DNA from: Pontibacillus sp. HMF3514
GTDB taxonomy: Bacteria > Bacillota > Bacilli > Bacillales > BH030062
DNA length: 64,000 bases
Reading direction: 5' to 3'
Assembly (NCBI RefSeq): GCF_009858175.1
Contig: NZ_CP047393.1
Location: forward strand, 2,418,001 to 2,482,000
Positions 53,667 to 63,225 of this stretch are shown one piece after another. Numbering within the stretch: position 1 is the stretch's first letter; each line of letters opens with the position of its first letter. The notes beneath the pieces are model-generated. The model was not told the origin of the DNA and made no database searches. It saw only the letters and a list, made by a program, of their open reading frames with translations. A program made the position numbers and the translations under genes.

Positions 53667-54950
53667 TTAATCTGACTCTATATTCGCTCGTATTGCATCC
53701 TTATACCTCTTATAATAAGCCGGAACATTATTCAATAACAGAAGCTCAGTGTATAAATAACTTTTCATATTAAAATCATTAAAGTCGATATTCGTGATCT
53801 CTTGAATTTGCTTGATTCGGTAATTCAGCGTATTAGGGTGAATGAAAAGTTCATTTGCTGATTGCTTGCCTTTCCCGTTATTGGCGAGATACACCTCTAA
53901 TGTTTTTAATAGGTCTGTTTGGCTTTCATGATCCTTGCTAATGAGCTTTAGAAGGTCATGGCTGAAGTAATCCTCAGAGCTATTTTTTTCATATAAAGTT
54001 GCTAGGTAACGATATACGCCTAGTTTTGCAAATTCACGAGGCATCGTTTCAGGTCTTGGTTCAATAAAGTTCGCGGTTTCGATCACTTCAAAGGCTTCTA
54101 GAAAGCTTTTTCGAACATCGGAAAGTTGTTTGTACTCTTTTCCGAGTCCGATCATAAAGCTATAAAAATCTGACGTGTCGAGTTTATCCTTGATCATCTC
54201 AATTACACCGCGCGCTTTTTCCGTTACCCTACTTTCATCTTCTCTTTTTCCATGAACAATCATGACAACCAAAAACTCTGTCTTGAGTAGATAGATGTCT
54301 TTTCTTTCAGGTAGCTTATTCACCATATCTTCTAAGTAATCCAATAAGGATCGCTGTTGTGGATTCGTTAGTGAAAAGATCAGCACCGAAAAACGCTCAG
54401 GTAACGCGAGTTTTGCAATCGTCGCATCGTGCTTAAGCTGTTGTTCACTTCCGTATTCTTGGTGAATGAGCTTCCATAATAACTCATCCTTCCGACTATC
54501 CGATGCATTTAATTTGTTATACACGTCATAGATCAGCTTGCCAATATGAGGAGCTACCTCTTCTAAAAAGGACAAGTCTTCATCAAGAACTGGTGAATTG
54601 GCCTCTTGAATCCAAATGTAGCCCATCGTATGACGAAGGTGACGAGCCCCCATTACAACACGCTGGCTAAATCCTAACTCCTCAATCGGGTCAATGCGAA
54701 TCGGACTTGGTTGTTTCTCGAGCTTTTGAACAATTCCTTCCTTTTTTAAGCGATCAATAATAAATACGGGACACTTTTTGGAAAGAATCGTTTTCTGCTG
54801 GATTTGACCAAATTCCTCTGTAGAAGAGCTATAAGAAATCAGCTCGAAGTTTTTATTTTCGATGATGACGGGTTTCTTTAATCTCGAGCTAATCAGTTCT
54901 GTTGCTTTATGTATATCCTCTGTTTGGAAAATTAGTTGCTTTGCATTCAC
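53667..54950 (-). CDS. putR: PucR-family transcriptional activator (PutR-like)
   Basis: 427 residues. The C-terminal HTH_30 (about residues 355-412) shows TLEVYLANNGKGKQSANELF and IHPNTLNYRIKQIQEITNID. An N-terminal sensory region and a GGDEF-like middle domain precede it. In Bacillus subtilis PutR activates putBCP in response to proline. The position next to putC and putB supports the same role. GTG start at 54950 chosen because GAAAGGGA lies 7 bases upstream; the frame is open further but overlaps putC's terminator. Confidence 0.85.
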   Translation of the reverse strand: MNAKQLIFQTEDIHKATELISSRLKKPVIIENKNFELISYSSSTEEFGQIQQKTILSKKCPVFIIDRLKKEGIVQKLEKQPSPIRIDPIEELGFSQRVVMGARHLRHTMGYIWIQEANSPVLDEDLSFLEEVAPHIGKLIYDVYNKLNASDSRKDELLWKLIHQEYGSEQQLKHDATIAKLALPERFSVLIFSLTNPQQRSLLDYLEDMVNKLPERKDIYLLKTEFLVVMIVHGKREDESRVTEKARGVIEMIKDKLDTSDFYSFMIGLGKEYKQLSDVRKSFLEAFEVIETANFIEPRPETMPREFAKLGVYRYLATLYEKNSSEDYFSHDLLKLISKDHESQTDLLKTLEVYLANNGKGKQSANELFIHPNTLNYRIKQIQEITNIDFNDFNMKSYLYTELLLLNNVPAYYKRYKDAIRANIESD

Positions 54951-55062
54951 ATGGCATTCCCTTTCCTTTATCAAGTAAGAGCATATGTTTCTTTTCAGTG
55001 CATCCCCTATTATACCGATTAAAGCACATAAGAAAAAGGTAGAAGAATTTTTATCACACAAA

Positions 55063-55095
55063 AAACCCTCCTCGCAATTACGAGAAGGGTTTTCT
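55063..55095 (-). terminator. Terminator between putC and the putR-like gene
   Basis: AACCCTTCTCG pairs with CGAGGAGGGTT, followed by T6 on the minus strand. Confidence 0.9.
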
Positions 55096-55110
55096 GATAT
55101 ATCGTTCTTT

Positions 55111-56658
55111 TTATAACATTTCAGAAATCGTTTTAGCTTGCATGTGCAGTTGAAGGTAATCTGGTCCACCAGCTTTAGAGTCTGTACCAGACATCTTGAA
55201 GCCGCCGAATGGCTGGTAACCAACAATAGCGCCTGTGCAATTACGGTTGAAGTACAGGTTACCTACGTGGAAATCACGTGCTGCACGCTCTAGGTTTTGA
55301 CGGTCTTCAGAAATTACAGCACCTGTTAAGCCATATTCTGTGTTGTTTGCAACTTCGATTGCTTCGTCGAAGTCTTTTACTTTTGTGAAGCAAACAACTG
55401 GACCGAAGATTTCTTCTTGTTGCATACGGGATTTTGGATCAAGATCTGCGAATACGGTTGGCTCGATGAAGTACCCTTTCGAGTCATCACCTTTACCACC
55501 AACAACTAGGCGACCTTCTTCTTTACCAACTTCCATGTAGCCCATGATTTTATCGAATGCTGCTTGGTCTACAACGGGTCCCATGTACACATTGTCCTCA
55601 GTTGCGTTACCAACAGAAAGTTCTTTTGTTACTTTTGCAACACGGTCTAGTACTTCATCATACACATCTTCGTGTACAACAGCACGGGAGCCTGAAGAAC
55701 ATTTCTGACCAGAGAATCCGAATGCAGAAACAACAATTGCGTCAACTGCTGTATCGATATCGGCACTCTTATCAACAACAACGGTGTCCTTACCACCCAT
55801 TTCAGCAATCACCTGTTTAAGGTGGTTTTGACCTGGCTGCACTTTAGCCGCTTTTTCAATGATACGTGTACCTACATCACGAGAACCTGTGAATGAGATT
55901 AGAGAAGTTTTCGGGTGATCCACTAGATAGTCACCAACTTCACCGCCGCTACCAGGTACGAAGTTTAGTACACCTTTTGGTAGGCCGGACTCTTCAAGAA
56001 CCTCTACGAATTTCGCTGCGATTACCGGGCTGTTACTAGCAGGCTTCATCACAACTGTGCTACCTGTTACTAGAGGTGCTACGGTTGTACCAGCCATGAT
56101 TGCAAATGCTAGGTTCCATGGTGGAATAACAACAGCTACGCCACTAGGTTGATAGATATAGCGGTTCATTTCGCCTTCGCGGCTTTCAACATGCTTCCCT
56201 TTGTCTAGCTCGATCATTTGGCGAGCATAGTACTCTAGGAAGTCGATTGCTTCAGCTGTGTCCGCATCTGCTTCTTTCCAAGGCTTACCTACTTCATATG
56301 CTAGATAAGCAGAGAATTCATGCTTACGACGACGGATCTTTGCTGCTGCACGGAAAAGGATTCCTGCGCGAGCTTCAGCTGACCATTTTCTCCAGTCTTC
56401 AAAAGCGTCAGATGCTGCTTGCATCGCTTGCTCAGCAATTTCTTGGTTTGCTTTAGATACTGTACCCACAACTTCTTCTTTTTTCGCTGGGTTTATAGAC
56501 GTGATTTTGTCGTCTGTTTTAATATGTTGACCGTTAACAAGTAGGGTATAATCTTTGTTGAGTTCACCTTTTACCTTCTTTAAAGCATCCTCAAATGCCT
56601 TTTTGTTTTCCTTAACAGAAAAATCAGTAAATGGTTCATGTTTAAATGGTGTGTACAT
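55111..56658 (-). CDS. putC: 1-pyrroline-5-carboxylate dehydrogenase
   Basis: 515 residues, the usual length of RocA/PutC. It oxidises P5C (glutamate semialdehyde) to glutamate with NAD, the second step of proline breakdown. Seen are [20 protein letters not shown], the catalytic glutamate in IAEMGGKD and cysteine in [10 protein letters not shown], and EEIFGPVV. The ATG at 56658 is set about 10 bases after AAAGGGG; an ATG three codons earlier is too close to that site. It lies 57 bases after putB in the same operon. Confidence 0.95.
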   Translation of the reverse strand: MYTPFKHEPFTDFSVKENKKAFEDALKKVKGELNKDYTLLVNGQHIKTDDKITSINPAKKEEVVGTVSKANQEIAEQAMQAASDAFEDWRKWSAEARAGILFRAAAKIRRRKHEFSAYLAYEVGKPWKEADADTAEAIDFLEYYARQMIELDKGKHVESREGEMNRYIYQPSGVAVVIPPWNLAFAIMAGTTVAPLVTGSTVVMKPASNSPVIAAKFVEVLEESGLPKGVLNFVPGSGGEVGDYLVDHPKTSLISFTGSRDVGTRIIEKAAKVQPGQNHLKQVIAEMGGKDTVVVDKSADIDTAVDAIVVSAFGFSGQKCSSGSRAVVHEDVYDEVLDRVAKVTKELSVGNATEDNVYMGPVVDQAAFDKIMGYMEVGKEEGRLVVGGKGDDSKGYFIEPTVFADLDPKSRMQQEEIFGPVVCFTKVKDFDEAIEVANNTEYGLTGAVISEDRQNLERAARDFHVGNLYFNRNCTGAIVGYQPFGGFKMSGTDSKAGGPDYLQLHMQAKTISEML

Positions 56659-56715
56659 AACATTCATTCCCCTTTCATTTTTGAAAACGCTTTAGTTTAA
56701 ACGTAACACTTTTCT

Positions 56716-57633
56716 TTATTTTTTGAAAAGTCCTTTGATTGCAAATGACACATTGGCTGGTCTTTCGGCCAAACGACGCATGAAATAGCCATACCAATCA
56801 TCACCATAAGGTAAATAGACACGGACCTTATACCCTTCTTTTAACAGGGCCATTTGTGTATCGTTTCGCATGCCATACAGCATTTGAAACTCAAATTGGT
56901 CCGTCGGAATATTGTTTTCCACAGCAAATGCCTTTGTAAACTCAATCATGGCATCATCATGACTGGCGATTGCCGTGTAGTGACCATTTAATAGATTCTT
57001 CTCTATTAAATGCATTAAGTTCTCATCTACATCAGACTTTTCAACAAAAGCAACTTTGCCTGGTTCTTTATAAGCTCCTTTTACTAAGCGAAGATACGGA
57101 TCATATGAGCTTAAGTCATCCAAATCTTCACTGGAGCGGTACAAATAAGATTGTATGACGGTACCAATGTTGTCATACTTCTCTTTTAAAGCTTTGTAGA
57201 TTTCGAGTGTCTTCTCGGTTCGAGTTGAATCTTCCATATCAATGGTAACGACAACATCGTGCTTTTGTGCTTCTTCCATAATCGCGATCATGTTCTCCCA
57301 GACCACGTCGTGTCGAATGTCTAACCCGAGTGACGTTAGTTTGACCGACACCTGTGAAGTGAGCTGGTGACTACTGATCATTTGAATGGATTGAATGCAC
57401 TCCTGCGCTCGCTGTCTCGCTTCCTTTTCAGATGATACAAACTCACCAAGATGATCAACTGTAATGTGTAACCCCTGACTGTTTAAATCCTGGATTAAGG
57501 GAACAGCTTCTTCAAATGTTTCCCCACCTACGATTTTATTCGCCCCAAATTTCGGACCCCATTTCTTAGCAAGCCGATCCAAAACCGAGCTACTTGATAA
57601 GTGAAGAAAAAACTTCTTGCTTATCGCTTCCAT
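56716..57633 (-). CDS. putB: Proline dehydrogenase
   Basis: 305 residues, FAD-dependent TIM-barrel enzyme that oxidises proline to P5C. Seen are TVDHLGEFV, VKLTSLGLD, VTIDMEDS, SYLYRS, LVKGAYKEP, FEFQMLYGMR and the C-terminal VYLPYGDDWYGYFMRRLAERP. ATG at 57633 follows GGAGGGATTTGTG. It is first in putB-putC. The upstream gap 57634-57833 must hold the promoter and activator site. Confidence 0.95.
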   Translation of the reverse strand: MEAISKKFFLHLSSSSVLDRLAKKWGPKFGANKIVGGETFEEAVPLIQDLNSQGLHITVDHLGEFVSSEKEARQRAQECIQSIQMISSHQLTSQVSVKLTSLGLDIRHDVVWENMIAIMEEAQKHDVVVTIDMEDSTRTEKTLEIYKALKEKYDNIGTVIQSYLYRSSEDLDDLSSYDPYLRLVKGAYKEPGKVAFVEKSDVDENLMHLIEKNLLNGHYTAIASHDDAMIEFTKAFAVENNIPTDQFEFQMLYGMRNDTQMALLKEGYKVRVYLPYGDDWYGYFMRRLAERPANVSFAIKGLFKK

Positions 57634-57833
57634 CACAAATCCCTCCATATCGTCGTCTCTACGATATTTCTTTCCAAAACAGAAGGAATAACATAGGCTT
57701 TTTTTCTTTTGTATTGATTTGTTAAGAATATTGTAACTATTTTTACATGTAAGCGGCAACGTGTTGAGGACACAATGTTTGGTGGGGGTTTTTGTGGTTT
57801 AGGCACAAGAGGGTGTGGAAGAGGGGATAATAA

Positions 57834-57863
57834 AAAGACATGCTTTTATTAACATGTCTTTGG
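57834..57863. terminator. Bidirectional terminator
   Basis: AAAGACATG pairs with CATGTCTTT around TTAATAAAAG. It lies between the oxygenase gene and putB. The remaining gap up to 58013 shows no gene. Confidence 0.8.
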
Positions 57864-58013
57864 AATTTAATAAATATCTTTTAAAAACGTGAGATTCAAG
57901 GTAAAACCTTCATAACAGTTGTTTCCATACTCTACATGGGTTTTCTGCAAAACCACGGTTCTCGCGTTTGTGAAATTGTAAACTAACATGAGAAGCGTCC
58001 CTATGTTAAATAT

Positions 58014-58646
58014 TTATCTCACTTTCTTCCTCCGCATCCACTGGGTTGCGACCCATTTTTCTCCCTTCACAACAGGATTGCCGCTATGGAGCGTTAACTC
58101 ATTAAGTTTACTGTCGCTATAAAAATACTCAAAATAAACAGCCATGCCTTTTTTTGGAGAAACAGCCAAGTTCAAATTCGGAAAAAGGGTTTCCCCGCCT
58201 TCCTCAACGTCGTTTAGATATAGTATAAGGGTAGAGATGCGATTATTGTCGGATTTTTTAAAGTAGTCGTAGTGGGGTTTATACTCTTGGCCAGGTTTAT
58301 AGTGTAGAATTTGGAGCCCTTCCGCGTGTTCGATTGGGATACACATCACATCGCTCAAACGTTTTTCGATTCGGTTGATAAGATCGTTTTCGTTCTCTTC
58401 AAAGAACATGCCGCTGCTCGTGCGCTCTTGACTTGTCTCTTTCGTTTGTCCGATTTTCGATCGGGATAAGCGGTCTCTGGATTGAGCAATTAATGCATTG
58501 CACTCTTCGTGAGTTGCGACGTTGTCCAAGACCACGACGAGAGGTTCCTCGTATTTTGATACAACATCGACGACTTTGTCTTCAGTGTCAATCTGATTGC
58601 CTCGGTGAGAAAAAATGGTTTGTTCCTGATTTGTTGTTGATACCAA
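58014..58646 (-). CDS. 2OG-Fe(II) oxygenase, prolyl 4-hydroxylase-like
   Basis: 210 residues. The iron ligands are HYDYF (HxD) and the distal histidine in LTLHSGNPVVKGEKW, with the 2-oxoglutarate lysine in VKGEKW. Seen also are RTSSGMFFEENEND and RISTLILYLNDVEEGGETLFP. This is the P4H fold; bacterial members can hydroxylate free proline, peptides or EF-Tu. TTG start at 58646 follows AAAGGG by 8-10 bases. It is placed beside the proline-catabolism genes, which is suggestive only. Confidence 0.85.
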   Translation of the reverse strand: MVSTTNQEQTIFSHRGNQIDTEDKVVDVVSKYEEPLVVVLDNVATHEECNALIAQSRDRLSRSKIGQTKETSQERTSSGMFFEENENDLINRIEKRLSDVMCIPIEHAEGLQILHYKPGQEYKPHYDYFKKSDNNRISTLILYLNDVEEGGETLFPNLNLAVSPKKGMAVYFEYFYSDSKLNELTLHSGNPVVKGEKWVATQWMRRKKVR

Positions 58647-58894
58647 GATGGAACACCCTTTCCATTCAATAAAATATATTCTCATTATATTCTAAAAAAA
58701 TCCAGTAGAAAACAAGAATTATCTATTTTTCCATTTGATAGAATCAAAGAAACAAACAAGATGATCGTGATCGAATGACGACTATTATGAGATCAAGAGA
58801 ACATATTATTAAGCATGAATTCTTATCATCGCATCATCTTCTTACACGTTCCCTCCTCACTCCCCACAGCATTCATAATCACTCATCTCAAAAA

Positions 58895-58925
58895 AACGAA
58901 CCTACCCGCAAGTAAGTTCGTTTTC
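58895..58925 (-). terminator. Terminator after the amidohydrolase gene
   Basis: ACGAACTTAC pairs with GTAGGTTCGT, followed by T6 on the minus strand. Confidence 0.88.
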
Positions 58926-58928
58926 GCT

Positions 58929-59780
58929 TTATATTAAATGATTAATCTTCGAAAATAGTCTCTTCGCATTCCCATAAAACACATCTTCATGATCCTTCTC
59001 GGGCACCAGTGCTCCAATAAACTCAGCATAATCCTTAATTGGCGCTAAAGGCCAGTCTGAACCAAAGAGCAATTTCTCATAATGGCCACAGTATGTTAGA
59101 GCATGCCTGACATGATCAAAATAGTTTCCTTCTAGCTTCCTATCAAGCGTACTTTTCGTTCCAACCACCCAACCAGAAAGATCTGCATACATATTAGGAT
59201 TTTTATAAACAATCTCCGCTCCTGTTAACACCCATGGGTCACCCAGGTGAGCCATCATAAAATTCACATCTCTACGCATTACAGCTACTTCATCTAGCGT
59301 TAGAGGATGCGAGTATTTCAGCAAAGCTCGCTCTGAGTACGTATCTCCTGTGTGAAAGACTACGGGAACGTTATAAGCAGCTGCTAGATCATAAACAGGT
59401 TGATAGATTTCATCGGTTGCATAGTACGGATAATAGCCTAGGTAGATTTTGATCCCAACGACTTCTGGTTTTTGCAGTTCTTTTTCTAAGCGGTCTAATC
59501 CGGATTGATCTAAAAGATACGGATTCACCCCAGGGCAGACAGCTACTTTAGATGGTAATGAATCCTCTAGATCTAGACCCATGGGAGAAGAAGCACGGTG
59601 GTCAGGAAACCCCATTTTAGGAGTTTCCGTCACACCCATTCCGATTGCACATGCAATGTTTCCCTCTTCCATTTCTTTCGTTAAGCCTTTTCCTGAATAA
59701 TCAACATGAGATAGTTTTCTTGCTGTGTATTTGAACGTTTCTATATCTGAAAAATGAATATGAGCATCAATGATTTTCAT
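58929..59780 (-). CDS. Amidohydrolase family metal-dependent hydrolase
   Basis: 283 residues. IIDAHIHFSD gives the metal HxH; further ligands are probably in PVVFHTGDTY, NFMMAHLGDPW and LLFGSDWPLAP. This is the amidohydrolase_2 (ACMSD-like) branch, hydrolases or decarboxylases. ATG at 59780; a GTG immediately after the upstream stop is also in frame, and the AGGTAGGTG ribosome site overlaps the end of the upstream gene, so translation is coupled. Confidence 0.85.
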   Translation of the reverse strand: MKIIDAHIHFSDIETFKYTARKLSHVDYSGKGLTKEMEEGNIACAIGMGVTETPKMGFPDHRASSPMGLDLEDSLPSKVAVCPGVNPYLLDQSGLDRLEKELQKPEVVGIKIYLGYYPYYATDEIYQPVYDLAAAYNVPVVFHTGDTYSERALLKYSHPLTLDEVAVMRRDVNFMMAHLGDPWVLTGAEIVYKNPNMYADLSGWVVGTKSTLDRKLEGNYFDHVRHALTYCGHYEKLLFGSDWPLAPIKDYAEFIGALVPEKDHEDVFYGNAKRLFSKINHLI

Positions 59781-59789
59781 AATCGACAC

Positions 59790-62700
59790 CTACCTAAACG
59801 AAAGTCCATGAAATGGATGATTGTCAGGAGAGAGTTCATCCTCATCAAAGAATAGAATCGTAGGATTTAACGAGATTACATCACCTGATGCTGCGGACCA
59901 TCTTTGGAATGTTTCCACAAGACATACCTCTGGATTTAAGTACAAGCCTTCGTCCTCATTTTTAATTGGATGGATCACGTGAATCTTTTCTTCTCTTTCA
60001 TCTGACCCTACTGTAATGCTCGGTGCACTTTTCATGTGATATTCTTCTACCCCAGCATAGTATGTGTGGAAGACGCCCTCTGTTTTCATGTTCGTAAAGC
60101 AGGAAGAGAGCTTTTCCGCCGGTTTGAAGAATGCCTCTAAATCCAGGATCTCATCTGAGAACGTCCGGTTTGAGCCTTGATCTACCTCTGCGTAAATCGC
60201 CATCACAGGCACTTCAGGTAATGTGAGCGCATATTGACGAAGTGTTACACCCTTCATTTCCTCATGCTCGGTTAACGTAGTCGATAAGCACAGCCCTTTC
60301 CATTCGTTGCCTAGGTGATCCTCTTTTGTCACGGGGGCTACTTCTGTTTTTTCTTTTAGCATCGAGTATGGGCTAACCTTACGTAAGTTGTAGCTTAACC
60401 CACCTCCCCATGGATTCCACCACGCTTTTGGTCCTGGTTCAGGGTACTGATGGTGTAATGCTTCGTTCCCGTTGTAGGTCAGAGAATAGATGCCTGGAAA
60501 ATATTCTGAAGATGCTTTAAAGGATATTACACCATTATTTACTGTCCAACGATCCTCTTCCTGATTTACTTCAATCTCTCGCTTTCCTTTAACAAGTTGC
60601 AGAGTTTGAAGTTCAGCTTTTTGCCCTTTGGAACGGAATTTTCCTGAAACTCCTTTAACTCCAGGAGATTGATAGTCTAATTGAATATCGATTTGATTCA
60701 CACCATCATCTTCAGTTGTCTCTTTGATGTACGTCTGTTCGTCGTGCTGAACCGTTAACGTGCCAGAGACATGAGGTGTAAACTTGGAACGAAAAGCAAA
60801 ATCGACCTTTTCACCAACTGTTGATACAAATCTATTCTTATCAGCCTCTAGTGCAAAAGATGAAACTTCCTTGATATCTTTTACCTCTTCACCCAACACG
60901 AGTTCTCGCCAATTTGACCAGGAAGTTGCTACATTTACGCCGATTTGAATAGGTCCGAAACATATTTTCTCATTTGGTTTGAGTGTTTCCACTTGATATT
61001 CAATTCCAAAACGCCAACTATCTTTCTTTAGCAAGGCGTCTTGAGACCATGACAGTCCCTTAGTCTCCCCACTCGGTTTAGACAAAAATAGCCATTTCTC
61101 TGAGATTTCCTTATCACGTATCAATTCGAAATACGGGATAGTCCTTTCACGATCAACCATAACGCCCTCTTTTAATGGAAGTGTAATACCTCCTAATTCG
61201 GCAATAATAGGTTGTTTTAAGAAAAGGTCTGCCTTTTTATCCGAACTGTTATTCACCAATTCATGTTTAACCTCAACCATGCCATCCCCATAAATGCTGT
61301 AGTAGGTATTGAGCAATACCGAAGAAAATGCTTTCGACTCTAATGTCGTTTTGATCACAAAGGCTTCTGGAAGTTCAATATATTCAACTGCTCTTGCTTC
61401 CTGTTTAGACATTTCATCATTATATGGCTTCCCAATTTTAGGAGAAATGAACGTCATTGGTTTCTCCTTAGAACGAACGGATCCTATTTTGACAAGGTTG
61501 TTCCGTTTTTCAATTTCCACGTAGTTCGGGCCATTATAGCCGTACCATTTTTCTTCGGTTTCACCACCAAATTTTCCACCAAAGCCTGGGAATGCTAGTG
61601 TCAGTTTTGTAGTGAATGAAAGCTCTTCCCCACTTGATCGTTCGACACGTACTTGAACGTATTCAGATAGGAACCCATTCTTAAGCAATTGACACGGTAA
61701 CGGAATGGAAACACGACCTTTGCTTTCGACCTTCGTGCTCACTACTTTGTTTTCCGACTTCACCACATCGTTCTCGGGAAGGTTTAGCGTCCATGTGGAA
61801 TCCTCATCAATTTGACTTTCCATATCAAGATATAACGTGCCTTTCTGATTTGGACTCCAGTTCTTTGCTACAGAACGGAGATCAAGTTTCCCCATTTTTA
61901 TTGGGAAAACTCCCATATGAAATGGAAGCGTTGAACCGTTCACTTTTATATTTGCCCCTATAGCAGGGTGCGTTTTCCAAGGGTTTGGTTCATTCTTTGG
62001 CATGGAGATGGTTACAGGAAGTTTTCCAACCCACTCTTCAGTCACTTGAACGTCCTCTTCGGATTTTTGTTCCACAATGTCTGATGACTTATCAGAAATG
62101 GATACCTTAAACGGTTCAGACGTTTTATTAACAACACGGTAGGTTACCTCATGCTCTTCATTTTCAAGCAGTTTAAACGCAGGAAGGTTCATTTCAACTA
62201 GAAGGTCCTCTGTTTCAATGAGTCGAATCCCTCTTCCGGTTCGCTCAAATTGAATGCGAACAAACTCATCGCCCGCTTCCCACTTGTACTCATAAAACGT
62301 AAAGTCACCTTTCTTTATCCCATCTGGCTTAATTTCGATAGGACGCTGACTGGTCTCGTACCAATCATGCTTTTCAAAGAAAGGACGTAACCAATCGATT
62401 TGTAAAACCAAAGGCAGGAAGTTCATTAAGTGTGTGGTATCGTCACGATCCTCCCAAAAGAACCCGACCTTTTTATATAGGGGAACGGCCTTGGTATTCC
62501 CTGGCCATGTAAATAGATCTAGACGAGGCCAGCCATACTTTACGGTTTTATCGATTGATTCTAGTAACATCTTCTTCCCAAGCTTTAACCCTTGATAATC
62601 AGGATGTACATTGATAACCGATATATAAAGCGCTCCGACATCTTCTGTATATTCAGATAGTCCGCAATACCCCACGACTTTATCGCCAACGAGGGCAAGG

Positions 62701-62867
62701 AATGAATGAAGATGCGTGGAGTTGGCTTCCTCTTCGATCACCTCTTGTTCGGTTGTAACGGAGTTGTCACCACCCCAGTTTTCTCCACTTTCATTCCACA
62801 TTTGCGCAACACTTTTTGCGTAATCATCATGATACTCAACAATTTGTACTTTCTCTAACGTCTGCAT
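59790..62867 (-). CDS. Large fusion protein: N-terminal GNAT acetyltransferase plus long beta-rich region
   Basis: 1025 residues. The GNAT domain (about 8-155) shows VHPDYQGLKLGKKMLLESID (acetyl-CoA loop) and ALYISVINVHP. The remaining 870 residues are mostly beta strands with Ig-like segments and a galactose-mutarotase-like region near 770-950 (NNGVISFKASSEYFPGIYSL). It has no signal peptide. The substrate is unknown; the pairing with an amidohydrolase one base downstream suggests that both act on the same acylated compound. GGAGGTAGACGTATG is the ribosome site. Confidence 0.8.
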   Translation of the reverse strand: MQTLEKVQIVEYHDDYAKSVAQMWNESGENWGGDNSVTTEQEVIEEEANSTHLHSFLALVGDKVVGYCGLSEYTEDVGALYISVINVHPDYQGLKLGKKMLLESIDKTVKYGWPRLDLFTWPGNTKAVPLYKKVGFFWEDRDDTTHLMNFLPLVLQIDWLRPFFEKHDWYETSQRPIEIKPDGIKKGDFTFYEYKWEAGDEFVRIQFERTGRGIRLIETEDLLVEMNLPAFKLLENEEHEVTYRVVNKTSEPFKVSISDKSSDIVEQKSEEDVQVTEEWVGKLPVTISMPKNEPNPWKTHPAIGANIKVNGSTLPFHMGVFPIKMGKLDLRSVAKNWSPNQKGTLYLDMESQIDEDSTWTLNLPENDVVKSENKVVSTKVESKGRVSIPLPCQLLKNGFLSEYVQVRVERSSGEELSFTTKLTLAFPGFGGKFGGETEEKWYGYNGPNYVEIEKRNNLVKIGSVRSKEKPMTFISPKIGKPYNDEMSKQEARAVEYIELPEAFVIKTTLESKAFSSVLLNTYYSIYGDGMVEVKHELVNNSSDKKADLFLKQPIIAELGGITLPLKEGVMVDRERTIPYFELIRDKEISEKWLFLSKPSGETKGLSWSQDALLKKDSWRFGIEYQVETLKPNEKICFGPIQIGVNVATSWSNWRELVLGEEVKDIKEVSSFALEADKNRFVSTVGEKVDFAFRSKFTPHVSGTLTVQHDEQTYIKETTEDDGVNQIDIQLDYQSPGVKGVSGKFRSKGQKAELQTLQLVKGKREIEVNQEEDRWTVNNGVISFKASSEYFPGIYSLTYNGNEALHHQYPEPGPKAWWNPWGGGLSYNLRKVSPYSMLKEKTEVAPVTKEDHLGNEWKGLCLSTTLTEHEEMKGVTLRQYALTLPEVPVMAIYAEVDQGSNRTFSDEILDLEAFFKPAEKLSSCFTNMKTEGVFHTYYAGVEEYHMKSAPSITVGSDEREEKIHVIHPIKNEDEGLYLNPEVCLVETFQRWSAASGDVISLNPTILFFDEDELSPDNHPFHGLSFR

Positions 62868-63066
62868 ACGTCTACCTCCAAGCTATGTTATCGTTCGCTA
62901 TCGACCAAACATCACCATTTCCTTATATTGACTCATTGTGATAATACTGATCATCACTAACTCCTCCTTTCAAATATGTATTGGAAAAATTATCATGCAA
63001 TTCATAGTTTATGAGGTTCTGCCTACAAAGTAAAGAATATTCAGATATAATTTTAGATATGCATAA

Positions 63067-63145
63067 AAAAGTGCCTGCCACCTCCCGAATGGTGTCGAAT
63101 TGAATGTTGTTGTTCGACAAATTCCGGGACGTGACAGGCACTTTT
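63067..63145. repeat. Long imperfect inverted repeat
   Basis: AAAAGTGCCTG pairs with CAGGCACTTTT, with an inner GTCGAA/TTCGAC stem. GTGCCTGTCAC-type elements occur between genes in many bacilli. It probably terminates transcription from both sides. An open frame over it (62923-63141) is not a gene. Confidence 0.8.
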
Positions 63146-63225
63146 CATGAAAAATTTTTCTACTTATAAAACACCTCATGTGTTATCTTTATAAAGGTGA
63201 ATATTCGCAGGAGGTTTGTACTCAT

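Noticed and set aside
62923-63141. Possible 72-residue gene
   Set aside because: It runs through a long inverted repeat and lacks a ribosome site.
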